Source of the DNA: Chitinivorax tropicus
Lineage (GTDB): Bacteria > Pseudomonadota > Gammaproteobacteria > Burkholderiales > SCOH01
Direction of reading: 5' to 3'
Assembly: GCF_014202905.1 (NCBI RefSeq)
Contig: NZ_JACHHY010000001.1
Span: forward strand, 124,001-188,000
Length of the DNA: 64,000 bases
The notes beneath the pieces were generated by a model, which did no database searches, was not told the origin of the DNA, and saw only the letters and a list, made by a program, of their open reading frames with translations. Positions 9,867 to 19,057 of this stretch are shown here, piece by piece (position 1 is the first letter of the stretch; every line of letters starts with the position of its first letter). The position numbers and the translations under genes were made by a program.

Positions 9867-10990
9867 TGGAATTTCTACCCTTTACCCGCCCGACCCTGGA
9901 CGAAGCCACCATCACTGCAGTTGGTGATGTGTTGCGTTCAGGTTGGATTACCAGCGGCCCCAAGGTGAAAGCCTTTGAAGCCGCATTGAGTGAATATTTT
10001 GGTGGGCGCCCCGTCAGGGTGCTCAATTCAGCAACCGGCGGCATGGAGGTTGCATTACGACTGATCGGCCTCCAGCCAGGTGATGAAGTCATCACCACGC
10101 CTCTGTCCTGGGTTGCCACCGGCAATGTCATATTGAACCTTGGCGCCAAGCCAGTGTTTGTCGATATCGACCCTGTCACCCGTAATATCGACCTGGAACA
10201 AATCGAGGCAGCCATCACGCCCGCCACCAAGGCCATCATGCCGGTGGATCTGGCTGGTTTGCCGGTGGATCGGGATCGCTTGTATGCCATTGCTGATCGT
10301 CATGGCCTGCGCGTCATCGAAGACGCGGCCCAATCGATGGGCAGCAGCTGGCGGGGCAAGCGAATCGGCAGCTTTGGCGACCTGATCTCCATCAGTTTCC
10401 ACGCCAACAAAAACATGACCACCACCGAGGGTGGCTGCCTGGTGTTGAACGATGAGTCGCAGATTCCGCTATTTGAGAAACTGCGCCTGCAAGGTGTGGT
10501 GCGCTTCCCAGATGGCAATATGGATGTCGATGTGGCCGGTGGCAAGTACAACCTGACTGATGTCGCCGCCGTGATCGGCCTGCATCAGTTGCAGCAGATC
10601 GACGCATTCAACGCCAAGCGCAAAATGCTGGCGCAACATTACTTCGCTACACTGGACCGCTCCCTTGGCCTTGGACTGCCATTGGACGACATGGAAAACA
10701 GCAACTGGCATATGTTCCAGATCCAGTTGCCACTGTCCGACCTGACCATCGGACGAGGGGATTTCATCCAGGCCATGCATGCCAAGGGCATTGGAATTGG
10801 CGTTCACTATCCGGCCATGCATCTGTTCACACTCTATCGCAGCCTGGGCTGGAAAGAAGGCGACTTCCCCCATGCTGAAAAGACAGGCCGTGAAACGGTA
10901 ACGTTACCGCTGTTCCCGGCCATGGAGTGCCATGATGTCGAGCGGGTGTGCAAAGCCATCAGTGAGATCGTATCGGCCCATCGCCGCTGA
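9866..10990 (+). CDS. arnB: ArnB-type UDP-4-amino-4-deoxy-L-arabinose aminotransferase
   Basis: 374-residue PLP-dependent aminotransferase of the DegT/DnrJ/EryC1 (sugar aminotransferase) family. The start MEFLPFTRPTLDEATI overlaps the upstream stop by one base. Visible features are NSATGGMEVALRLIG near the N-terminus, the IEDAAQSMGSSWRG segment, and the PLP lysine in SFHANKNMTTTEGG. ArnB turns UDP-Ara4O (from ArnA's dehydrogenase half) into UDP-L-Ara4N using glutamate. Sequence alone would allow another sugar aminotransferase; the surrounding arn genes decide it. Length fits the family (about 379). Confidence 0.9.
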   Translation: MEFLPFTRPTLDEATITAVGDVLRSGWITSGPKVKAFEAALSEYFGGRPVRVLNSATGGMEVALRLIGLQPGDEVITTPLSWVATGNVILNLGAKPVFVDIDPVTRNIDLEQIEAAITPATKAIMPVDLAGLPVDRDRLYAIADRHGLRVIEDAAQSMGSSWRGKRIGSFGDLISISFHANKNMTTTEGGCLVLNDESQIPLFEKLRLQGVVRFPDGNMDVDVAGGKYNLTDVAAVIGLHQLQQIDAFNAKRKMLAQHYFATLDRSLGLGLPLDDMENSNWHMFQIQLPLSDLTIGRGDFIQAMHAKGIGIGVHYPAMHLFTLYRSLGWKEGDFPHAEKTGRETVTLPLFPAMECHDVERVCKAISEIVSAHRR

Positions 10991-11233
10991 TATCGGTCTG
11001 ACACGCAGCACAGTCGTAAAATAATGCCCAGGCTGTGATGGAACGGTGATTCGGTCAGACGCTCTGATCAAGTCAGCAGGCATCACAGTCTGGGCTTTCG
11101 TCCAGTTTGCATTGCGCCGTCTGTGGGCAGGCCTGTCATGGCCAAACGGTGGTCTTGATCCAGCAATACGCGGCTCAGTCCTGGCATGCAAACTGTTTGT
11201 CTTTAACCATCAACAGGCGAAACCAACAATCAT

Positions 11234-12178
11234 ATGACGCCGCAAGTTACCGTCGTTGTGCCGGTCTATAACGAGGAAGCGGGGCTACAAGCTCTGTTCG
11301 ACCGGCTCTACCCCGCTCTGGATGCGCTACATCGTCCATATGAGCTGATATTTGTCAATGATGGCAGCAGGGATCGTTCCCCCGCCATCTTGCGTGAACA
11401 ATTCCAGAAACGGCCCGATGTGACCCGGGTGATTCTGTTCAATGGCAATTTTGGCCAGCACCGTGCGATTCTGGCGGGTTTTGCCCATTCCCGTGGCGAA
11501 TATGTCGTGACATTGGATGCCGACCTGCAAAACCCGCCCGAAGACATTGCCACGCTGCTCAGCAAGATGGATGAAGGCTACGACTATGTCGGCTCGATCC
11601 GCCGACAGCGCAATGACAGCACATGGCGGCATATTGCATCCAAAGCCATGAATCAGCTGCGGGAGCGTATCACCCGCATCAAGATGACCGATCAGGGCTG
11701 CATGCTGCGCGCTTACCATCGCCACATCATCGATGCCATCAATCTCTGCAGCGAGATGAATACCTTCATCCCAGCCCTGGCCTATACCTTTGCCAGCAAG
11801 CCCACCGAAGTGGTGGTCGGCCACGAGGAACGGGCGGCAGGTGAGTCGAAGTACTCGCTCTATAGCCTGATCCGCTTGAATTTCGACCTGATGACTGGCT
11901 TCTCGATCGTGCCGCTGCAGATGTTCTCCATGCTGGGCATGGCAGTTTCTCTGCTATCTGGCCTGTTGGTTGCGTGGTTGGCGATCCGACGGATCATCGT
12001 CGGCCCCGAAGAAGGCGGCCTGTTTACCCTGTTCGGGGTGGCTTTTTTCCTGATCGGCATCGCGCTGTTCGGCATTGGCCTATTGGGTGAATACATTGGC
12101 CGGATCTACCACGAAGTACGCGACCGGCCACGTTACATCGTGCAGGCGGTGCTGGAACAGAAGCGGGAGGAAGCCTGA
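11234..12178 (+). CDS. arnC: ArnC-type undecaprenyl-phosphate 4-deoxy-4-formamido-L-arabinose transferase
   Basis: 314-residue GT2-family membrane glycosyltransferase. The N-terminal catalytic domain shows TVVVPVYNEEAGL, FVNDGSRDRSP and the DxD-like LDADLQNPPEDI; the C-terminal third has two transmembrane helices (SMLGMAVSLLSGLL, LFGVAFFLIGIALFGIGLLGEYIGRIY). ArnC loads formylated L-Ara4N onto undecaprenyl phosphate on the cytoplasmic side. A 243-base gap separates it from arnB, with no convincing gene in it and no strong ribosome site before the ATG. It overlaps the formyltransferase gene by one base (TGATG). Confidence 0.9.
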   Translation: MTPQVTVVVPVYNEEAGLQALFDRLYPALDALHRPYELIFVNDGSRDRSPAILREQFQKRPDVTRVILFNGNFGQHRAILAGFAHSRGEYVVTLDADLQNPPEDIATLLSKMDEGYDYVGSIRRQRNDSTWRHIASKAMNQLRERITRIKMTDQGCMLRAYHRHIIDAINLCSEMNTFIPALAYTFASKPTEVVVGHEERAAGESKYSLYSLIRLNFDLMTGFSIVPLQMFSMLGMAVSLLSGLLVAWLAIRRIIVGPEEGGLFTLFGVAFFLIGIALFGIGLLGEYIGRIYHEVRDRPRYIVQAVLEQKREEA

Positions 12179-13101
12179 TGGCACGTGCTGTCGTCTTTGC
12201 CTATCACAATGTCGGCGTCCGCTGCTTGAGCGTGTTGCTGGCGCGGGGTGTTGAGGTGGCGCTGGTGGTGACGCATGAAGACAATCCAAACGAAACCATC
12301 TGGTTCGACAGCGTGGCCGAACTGGCCGCCCTGCATGGCATTCCGGTCATCAAGCCTGCCGACCCGAACACAGACGCAGTGCTGGAGCGAGTCAAAGCAG
12401 CGCGGGCCGACTGGTTGTTTTCATTTTATTACCGGCACATGTTGAAGGCACCGCTGTTGGCCACCGCAAGCCAAGGCGCCTATAACATGCACGGCTCGTT
12501 ATTGCCGAAGTACCGAGGTCGCGTTCCAGTCAATTGGGCCATCATCCACGGGGAAACCGAGACTGGTGCCACCTTGCATGTGATGAATGAAAAACCGGAC
12601 AACGGCGCCATCGTTGATCAGACGGCGGTGCCGATCCTGCCTGACGATACCGCACACGAGGTATTCAACAAGGTGACCGTAGCCGCAGAGCTTACCTTGT
12701 ATCGCTGCCTGCCAGCCTTGCTGGCCGGCACGGCCACCCTGACACAACAGGATCTCGCACAAGGAGCGTATTTCGGCGGGCGCAAGGCCGAAGACGGTCG
12801 TATCGACTGGCACAGCTCCGCCCGCCAGATCCACAACCTGGTTCGCGCCGTGGCCCCACCCTACCCTGGTGCGCACACGATCATCCATGGCCTGCCGGCC
12901 CGCATCCTGCAGACGCAGGTGACCGACCTTCACGCACAAGACAGGCCGGAAAAGTGCTTATATACGGAACATAGCAAGATCTTTGCGAAATGTGGCGATG
13001 GCAGTATCCTCCGCATCGTCGAATTGGAACTTGCCGGTCATGCACTGGATGCAACCGGCTTCGTACAACGCTTCGGCACCTCACCGCTGTCGCTTGCCTG
13101 A
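12178..13101 (+). CDS. arnA: ArnA formyltransferase half (stand-alone UDP-L-Ara4N formyltransferase)
   Basis: 307 residues covering only the N-terminal half of E. coli ArnA. It begins with a formyl-transferase Rossmann fold (VVFAYHNVGVRCLSVLL) and has the catalytic NMHGSLLPKYRGRVP segment (Asn and His of the formyltransferase site), HGETETGATLH, and the conserved Asp in KPDNGAIVDQ. It would transfer a formyl group from N10-formyl-tetrahydrofolate to UDP-L-Ara4N. In enterobacteria this is fused to the decarboxylase; here the decarboxylase is the next gene, 19 bases downstream. The split is clean, with a stop codon and a new ribosome site, so it is not a frameshift. Confidence 0.88.
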   Translation: MARAVVFAYHNVGVRCLSVLLARGVEVALVVTHEDNPNETIWFDSVAELAALHGIPVIKPADPNTDAVLERVKAARADWLFSFYYRHMLKAPLLATASQGAYNMHGSLLPKYRGRVPVNWAIIHGETETGATLHVMNEKPDNGAIVDQTAVPILPDDTAHEVFNKVTVAAELTLYRCLPALLAGTATLTQQDLAQGAYFGGRKAEDGRIDWHSSARQIHNLVRAVAPPYPGAHTIIHGLPARILQTQVTDLHAQDRPEKCLYTEHSKIFAKCGDGSILRIVELELAGHALDATGFVQRFGTSPLSLA

Positions 13102-13120
13102 ACTACTTTAGGACCACATC

Positions 13121-14164
13121 ATGAAGAAAATCCTGATTCTCGGCGTGAATGGCTTCATTGGCCACCACTTGTCCAAGCGCATCATCGACACCACCAACTG
13201 GGAGGTGTACGGTATGGACATGCACACCGATCGGATTACGGATCTGCTTGGCAACCCCCGCTTCCACTTCTTCGAAGGCGACATCACCATCAACAAGGAA
13301 TGGATCGAATATCACGTCAAGAAATGTGACGTGGTATTGCCGCTGGTTGCCATCGCCACCCCGGCGACCTATGTCAAAGACCCGTTGCGCGTCTTCGAGC
13401 TGGATTTCGAAGCCAACCTGCCGATCGTCCGTCAGTGCGTGAAATACCGCAAACGCATTCTGTTCCCGTCCACCTCGGAAGTGTACGGCATGTGCCACGA
13501 CAGCCAGTTCGACCCCTACGAATCCGAGCTGATCTATGGCCCGATCGAAAAGCAGCGCTGGATCTACGCCTGCTCCAAGCAGCTGATGGACCGCGTCATC
13601 TATGCTTACGGCTCGCGTGACGAACTCGATTTCACTCTGTTCCGCCCGTTCAACTGGATCGGCGCCGGTCTCGACAGCATCCACACGCAAAAAGAAGGCA
13701 GCTCACGGGTGATCACCCAGTTCCTGGGTCATATCGTGCGCGGCGAGGACATCAAGTTGGTGGATGGGGGGGAGCAGAAACGTGCCTTCACCTACATCAA
13801 CGATGGCATCAACGCGCTGATGAAAATCATCGAGAACAAGGATGGCCGCGCCTCCGGTAAGATCTACAACATCGGCAACCCCAGCAACAATTTCTCGGTA
13901 CGCGAGCTGGCGGAGATGATGCTGGAGTTGGCCCTGACCTATCCCGAATACCGCGACTCAGCCCTCAATGTCAATCTGGTGGAAGTCAGCTCCGGTGACT
14001 ACTACGGCAAAGGTTACCAAGATGTGCAGAACCGCGTGCCGAAGATCGACAACACCATGCAAGACCTGGACTGGAAGCCTCAGTTCAGCATGAAGGAAGC
14101 GTTGCGTTACATTTTCGACGCCTATCGCAATCAAGTTGCTGAAGCACGCCGCTTGGTTGATTGA
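13121..14164 (+). CDS. arnA: ArnA decarboxylase half (UDP-glucuronate 4-dehydrogenase/decarboxylase)
   Basis: 347-residue short-chain dehydrogenase/reductase of the extended class. The NAD-binding motif is KKILILGVNGFIGHHLSKR, STSEVYGM carries the active-site Ser/Thr region, and the catalytic Tyr and Lys are in YACSKQLMDR. The C-terminal KAQF-like ending (DWKPQFSMKEALRYIF) is typical of ArnA's second domain. It oxidises and decarboxylates UDP-glucuronate to UDP-Ara4O, the first committed step. TAGGACC lies before the ATG. It is the last gene of the arn operon; a strong terminator follows 21 bases after the stop. No arnD deformylase or ugd gene is in the window. Confidence 0.9.
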   Translation: MKKILILGVNGFIGHHLSKRIIDTTNWEVYGMDMHTDRITDLLGNPRFHFFEGDITINKEWIEYHVKKCDVVLPLVAIATPATYVKDPLRVFELDFEANLPIVRQCVKYRKRILFPSTSEVYGMCHDSQFDPYESELIYGPIEKQRWIYACSKQLMDRVIYAYGSRDELDFTLFRPFNWIGAGLDSIHTQKEGSSRVITQFLGHIVRGEDIKLVDGGEQKRAFTYINDGINALMKIIENKDGRASGKIYNIGNPSNNFSVRELAEMMLELALTYPEYRDSALNVNLVEVSSGDYYGKGYQDVQNRVPKIDNTMQDLDWKPQFSMKEALRYIFDAYRNQVAEARRLVD

Positions 14165-14185
14165 TCCTTCGTCAGTCAGCTCACC

Positions 14186-14213
14186 AAGGCAACCCACGGC
14201 GGGTTGCCTTTTT
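14186..14213 (+). terminator. Strong rho-independent terminator of the arn operon
   Basis: A perfect 10-bp stem, AAGGCAACCC and GGGTTGCCTT, with loop ACGGC; the T-rich run (TTTTTCTTT) follows and overlaps the end of the stem. It begins 21 bases after the last arn stop and also separates it from the convergent diguanylate cyclase gene. Confidence 0.9.
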
Positions 14214-14306
14214 CTTTGCCAAAACCATGCACCGCCACCATGCTGGTGGGACAACGCCGACACCCGCAGATCCACCCCGCACCCAGCACCTAGCCGGACA
14301 TGCTGC

Positions 14307-15242
14307 TCAACCACTCTGAGTGGGCTCAGAGTTGACTGGCTCCATGCCCACCACTTGGTTCCGCCCCCGTTTTTTCGCCTTATACAGCTGGGCATCGGCC
14401 AATTTGTACAATGCATGGCCCGCATCGGGCTCGCCACTATCGACATGAGCCACGCCGATACTGACCGTGACACAAGACGACGCCTGCGAACACGCATGGG
14501 GCATCGCCAATGCTTCCACACTGCTACGGATACGCTCTGCAACCGCCATCGCGCCTTCCATCTCGGTTTCGGGCAATAGGCAGGCGAACTCCTCACCACC
14601 GATGCGGGCAATCAGATCGGCTGGGCGCTGCAATGTCGCCACCAAGGCATCTGCGAGAGATCGCAACACCATATCACCCGCAGGATGGCCATAGTGGTCG
14701 TTGTACTGCTTGAAGAAATCGACATCGATCAACACCAATGACAAGTCCCCCCGCCGCCGGCGCTGACGATTGACCTCATGTGACAAGGCATCTTCGAAAT
14801 GACGCCGATTGGCCAGTCCGGTCAGGCCATCGGTGATGGCCAGCCGCTGTAATAGCTCACGATTGCGCTTGATCTCCAGATGATTACGTACCCTGGCTCG
14901 TACCACCACACTGTTGAATGGTTTGCTGATGAAATCGACGGCCCCGCAATCGAAGCCACGAGCCTCTTCATCCGGGTTGGCCAGCGCTGTCACAAAGATG
15001 ACCGGGATGTCCACGGTACGCCGATCTACCTTCAGCAGTCGGCAGATGGCAAACCCATCCATCTCTGGCATCAACACGTCCAGCAAGATGAGATCCGGTA
15101 AGGGGGATAGCCGTGCCCGGGCCAGGGCCTCTTGGCCACTCAGGGCAAACTGCACCTCATACAGCTCTTCAAGCGAGCCCGCCAGAACCTCGACATTTGC
15201 CGGCTCGTCATCCACGATGAGAATGGTCGGCTGCCCGATCAC
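14307..15242 (-). CDS. Response regulator with GGDEF domain (diguanylate cyclase)
   Basis: 311 residues. A receiver domain (about 1-125) has the acidic pair in ILIVDDEPANVEV, the phospho-acceptor Asp in LILLDVLMPEMDG, and the conserved Thr and Lys (FVTALAN, ISKPF). The GGDEF domain (about 145-300) has FFKQYNDHYGHPAGD and an intact GGEEF active site. An RxxD inhibition site (RPAD) lies exactly five residues before it, so the enzyme is likely product-inhibited. It would make cyclic-di-GMP when phosphorylated. Its ATG overlaps the stop of the large hybrid kinase (ATGA), so the two are co-translated and very probably a signalling pair. Output target is unknown. Confidence 0.92.
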   Translation of the reverse strand: MIGQPTILIVDDEPANVEVLAGSLEELYEVQFALSGQEALARARLSPLPDLILLDVLMPEMDGFAICRLLKVDRRTVDIPVIFVTALANPDEEARGFDCGAVDFISKPFNSVVVRARVRNHLEIKRNRELLQRLAITDGLTGLANRRHFEDALSHEVNRQRRRRGDLSLVLIDVDFFKQYNDHYGHPAGDMVLRSLADALVATLQRPADLIARIGGEEFACLLPETEMEGAMAVAERIRSSVEALAMPHACSQASSCVTVSIGVAHVDSGEPDAGHALYKLADAQLYKAKKRGRNQVVGMEPVNSEPTQSG

Positions 15243-18200
15243 GACGATGGATTCCTTTCTGCATAATAGGCCAGGATACGACCCAGCAGGCGCTGGGCCT
15301 CCGGAAAGTCCAAGCTCTCCAGAGCGGTGCCCATATCGATTGCCACACTTTCATCCACAGCGGCGACAAGGGCCTGCAACTCTTGGAACCGCCGCCGTGC
15401 GCTGATCGACCGCACACGCAGCAACGCGTCCAGCTCATTGAGCTGTGGTGCGGCATCATCGCGCCCGTCCAGCGCATGATCGCTCTTCACCGGCATCTCG
15501 CTACGGGGTGGCAACCAGCTGTCGATGCTGTTCAACACGACATCCAGCTCGGCGGCCAAATCTATCAACAACTGATCCATGCCATCTGACGAATGCTGCG
15601 CCATCTTCGGCTCGATCATCGACGCCAATTCGGCCACCTGGGTGGCGCCCAGCGTGCCCGCCAATCCTTTTAGCGAGTGGGCGTATCGACGTGCTTCGTC
15701 ATACTGCACTGAATCCGATAGCTCGCGCAAACGATGTGCCGCATCCGGATATCCGGTTCTAAAACGGTTCAACATGCGGCGCAAAAAGGCAACCTTGCCA
15801 CCCAGGCGTTGCAACGCGGCATTGAGATCCAACCCTGGCAGATCGGGCACATCGGGCAGGTGGGTAGGCATCGGTACCGAGCCTGCCGCCACGCTGGGGT
15901 AGACGGCATGCACCAGCGCCCCGGCCAGGCGATCAGGGTCGATAGGCTTGGAGATATGGTCATTCATCCCAGCGTCGAAGCAACGCTGCTTCTCGGTGTC
16001 AATGGCATGTGCTGTCATCGCGATGATGGGAAGTTGTTCGCGTCCGGGTAGGCGACGGATCAGGCGCGTCGCCGCCAGCCCATCCATGATCGGCATTTGT
16101 ACATCCATCAACACCGCATCGACGTGGGTTTCCGGGTCAGCGAGCAGATCCACCGCCTGCTTACCATTGACCGCCACAATGGGTAGCACCCCCATCGAGG
16201 ACAGCAGATCCACTTCAAATTCGCACAGGATGTCATTGTCCTCCACCACCAGAATACGCATGCCGCGCAGCTCCGCACGTAGCGTAGCCCGACAAGGTGG
16301 TGAAACCGGCCTGGACGACAGCTGCCCCAACACTTGCATGACCATGGACTGAAGCTCGGCCTGCCCCACCGGCTTTTGCAGCGTGGCATCCACCCCCTCT
16401 GGGTTGCCCGCATTGGCAGCCAGCGGGTTGCTGACCAACAGCATGACTTTCGGGCACACCAGCCGACCACTCCGCATCTGCTGGGCCAGCTTACGAGCAG
16501 TATCCACTCCATCCAAGGCCGGGAGCGACTGCTCGATCAGAACCAGATCGACCGGTGATAGCGCAATGGACTCCTGCGCCGCCAGCAACAACTGCAAGGC
16601 AATCTCACCGCTGCTGACATGGCGGACCTTCATCCCCCAGCCCGACAGCCAGTCAGCCAGCTCCCGCCCGGTGGCGACATTGTGGTCCACCACCATCGCA
16701 GTCAAGCCGTGCAGACCATGCCCGTCATCGCTGGCGGCACTTTGCAGTGTGGCGCGTTGCAGCCAGACATTGAAACTGAACAAGGTGCCCTGCCCCAGCA
16801 AACTGCTGACATCGATCTCCCCCTCCATCTTGTGGATCAGCTCGCGGCAGATGGCCAGGCCAAGGCCTGTGCCACCAAAACGGCGAGTGGTGGAGCTGTC
16901 GGCCTGGGTGAATGATTGGAAGATCGTAGCCATCTGCGCCTCGGACATGCCGATCCCCGTGTCCTTGACACAACATTGCAGCTCGACCTGCTGATCAGTC
17001 GATTCGCCAGGCACCACGGTGACCATCACCTTGCCGCGCAGGGTAAACTTGATGGCGTTATTGACCAGATTGAGCAGGATCTGCCCCAGCCGTAAAGGAT
17101 CACCCTTGAGCGCCATCGGCACGCTCGGATCAACAGCGATCACCAGCGACAGGCCCTTGGCCTCTGCCTGCACCGTGGCAATACTGGCGACACGATCCAA
17201 CACCTGTTGCAGATTGAAATCCACAGATTCCAGCTCCAACCTGCCGGCTTCGATCTTGGAGAAATCGAGGATACTGTCGATCAGCTCCAGCAAGGTGGTC
17301 GCAGAGGCGCTGACTTTTTGCTGCAAGGACTGCTGACGCTGCGTCAGCGAAGTCTGTTGCATCAGATGCGCATAGCCGAGAATGGCTGCCAAAGGGGTGC
17401 GCAACTCGTGGCTCATATTGGCGAGGAAAGCGGATTTGGCCCGCGTGGCCGCCTCGGCAGACTCCTTGGCCCGTCGTTGCTGCTCTTCAGCCTGTTTTCG
17501 GCCAGAGATATCCTGCAAGGCGCCAAAGATAGCCTGCTGATCCGCGTACTGGATGCGCACTGCGGACAACATTACCCATACCAATGTGCCATCCACAGCC
17601 CGCAATTGCAGCTCCCGATCGCTGATACGGTGCTGGGTATTCATCAGACATTGCAATTCAGCATAGGCACCACGCTCAGCGAACAGCTGCGAGATATCCA
17701 ACCCGCTCCCGCCCCGCTCTTGCCCCAGCTTGAAAAGCTCGGCAAAGCGATGGTCCAGATAGATCAGATAGCCGGTTTCCAGATTGGAAATCCACAATGG
17801 AAAAGGCGAAGCCTCGAAGATCGACCACAACCTCGCTTCACTCCTGGCCAACCCTTCCGACTGTTCCCGCAACTGCTGGATCAAGTCACGAAACCGATCC
17901 AGTGAATTGGACAAGGCGAGAATCTCGTCATCCTCGGCATCCTGCATCACCAGGCTGCCAGTGGTGCGCCCCGTCACAATGTCCTGCACACCTTGCTGCA
18001 AGCGCTCCAGCCGCATGATGACCCTGCCGACATAGACATACCCGACCCAAAAAAACAGAGCCAGTGCCACGAGCAATATCACGCCAAACTGGACGCTGCC
18101 ACGCTGCAACACATATCGCCGGTCATCCAGCAAGGCCACCGTATCCTGTCGGTTGTCCGATGCCACATGGGTGAGCAGACTGCTGATTTCCTGCGTCAGC

Positions 18201-19057
18201 TGCTGATTCTCCTGCAATAGCTGCAAAGTGATCCGGTCCAGGCCCAGCCGGAGGCCATACAACGCGATCAGGCCATCTCCGGGCACAATGGCTTCCTCAA
18301 AAGGTGCCAAGGCCGTACGGACGACCTGCTGCCTCGTGGCGGGCAATGAATGCACCAGATATTGCAGGCGTTGCAGGTGGGGGGTGTAGGCATCATGATA
18401 CATCGCCAGCTGTTGCTCATCCTGCGCCTGCGATGCCGCGCTCAGCAAGCCCGACAACTGACCCAGCTCTCCACTCAGCTGCATGATTTGGGCAGGGCTA
18501 CCCGTGGTGACCAGCAATTGCTGGCGGATGACGGCAGCCGCCTGCTCGATGGCATCCAATTTCACCTGGCGCCTGACGTATAGATCCGCTCGCCCATCCA
18601 CCAACTGACGAGTGTTATTGGCGTTCAAGCGCATTGTCCGGATCAGCCGTTCCAGCTGGATGCGGGCCTCACGCTCAGACGTCAGCACCAACCCAATCTG
18701 CTGGTCGATGGTGGTCAGCAGCTGATCGATCTGCTGCTGAGCCGGGACTTTATCCGTTGGCCGATCAGCCATAGCCAATGCGGCCAATGATGCAGATAGT
18801 GCATGAGCGGAGGCATTGAGCTCCGCCACATGCAGCTCAGCAGGCAGATTCTGCTCCTGCAACACCCGCAACGAGGCATCGACATCGCGGAAGATCCAAA
18901 GCGCGCTGATGGCCAGAAAACCAGTGATGGCTGCTGCCAGCGCAAACGCAATCTGCATCCGTCGCCCCAACCCCAGGCGGATTGGCGGTGACATATCCAT
19001 GGCACGTGGGGGATTCACGCCCTGACTCGGCTCATCATGGACGGGCAAGGCAAACAC
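15239..19057 (-). CDS. BarA-type hybrid sensor histidine kinase with two receivers and an HPt domain
   Basis: 1272 residues from a GTG at 19057; in-frame ATGs at 19000 and 18994 are equally possible. Order: a transmembrane helix (about 34-53), a periplasmic helical sensor region of about 270 residues, a second helix (about 325-345), HAMP, PAS (about 415-535), and HisKA with the phospho-His in ANMSHELRTPL (about 549). Then come an HATPase with the G box GGTGLGLAICREL (about 729), a first receiver (about 790-910), a second receiver (about 925-1045) and an HPt domain with HSLKGLAGTLGA (about 1120). The first receiver is degenerate: the acidic pair reads VVDHN and the phospho-acceptor position reads LIEQSLPALDG (Glu). 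The second keeps LMDVQMPIMDG. Phosphate likely flows His-Asp(REC2)-HPt-Asp of the adjacent response regulator. Confidence 0.93.
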   Translation of the reverse strand: MFALPVHDEPSQGVNPPRAMDMSPPIRLGLGRRMQIAFALAAAITGFLAISALWIFRDVDASLRVLQEQNLPAELHVAELNASAHALSASLAALAMADRPTDKVPAQQQIDQLLTTIDQQIGLVLTSEREARIQLERLIRTMRLNANNTRQLVDGRADLYVRRQVKLDAIEQAAAVIRQQLLVTTGSPAQIMQLSGELGQLSGLLSAASQAQDEQQLAMYHDAYTPHLQRLQYLVHSLPATRQQVVRTALAPFEEAIVPGDGLIALYGLRLGLDRITLQLLQENQQLTQEISSLLTHVASDNRQDTVALLDDRRYVLQRGSVQFGVILLVALALFFWVGYVYVGRVIMRLERLQQGVQDIVTGRTTGSLVMQDAEDDEILALSNSLDRFRDLIQQLREQSEGLARSEARLWSIFEASPFPLWISNLETGYLIYLDHRFAELFKLGQERGGSGLDISQLFAERGAYAELQCLMNTQHRISDRELQLRAVDGTLVWVMLSAVRIQYADQQAIFGALQDISGRKQAEEQQRRAKESAEAATRAKSAFLANMSHELRTPLAAILGYAHLMQQTSLTQRQQSLQQKVSASATTLLELIDSILDFSKIEAGRLELESVDFNLQQVLDRVASIATVQAEAKGLSLVIAVDPSVPMALKGDPLRLGQILLNLVNNAIKFTLRGKVMVTVVPGESTDQQVELQCCVKDTGIGMSEAQMATIFQSFTQADSSTTRRFGGTGLGLAICRELIHKMEGEIDVSSLLGQGTLFSFNVWLQRATLQSAASDDGHGLHGLTAMVVDHNVATGRELADWLSGWGMKVRHVSSGEIALQLLLAAQESIALSPVDLVLIEQSLPALDGVDTARKLAQQMRSGRLVCPKVMLLVSNPLAANAGNPEGVDATLQKPVGQAELQSMVMQVLGQLSSRPVSPPCRATLRAELRGMRILVVEDNDILCEFEVDLLSSMGVLPIVAVNGKQAVDLLADPETHVDAVLMDVQMPIMDGLAATRLIRRLPGREQLPIIAMTAHAIDTEKQRCFDAGMNDHISKPIDPDRLAGALVHAVYPSVAAGSVPMPTHLPDVPDLPGLDLNAALQRLGGKVAFLRRMLNRFRTGYPDAAHRLRELSDSVQYDEARRYAHSLKGLAGTLGATQVAELASMIEPKMAQHSSDGMDQLLIDLAAELDVVLNSIDSWLPPRSEMPVKSDHALDGRDDAAPQLNELDALLRVRSISARRRFQELQALVAAVDESVAIDMGTALESLDFPEAQRLLGRILAYYAERNPSS

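Noticed and set aside
11046-11237. A 63-codon frame between arnB and arnC
   Set aside because: No ribosome site and no conservation cues; it overlaps the arnC start. Most likely chance.
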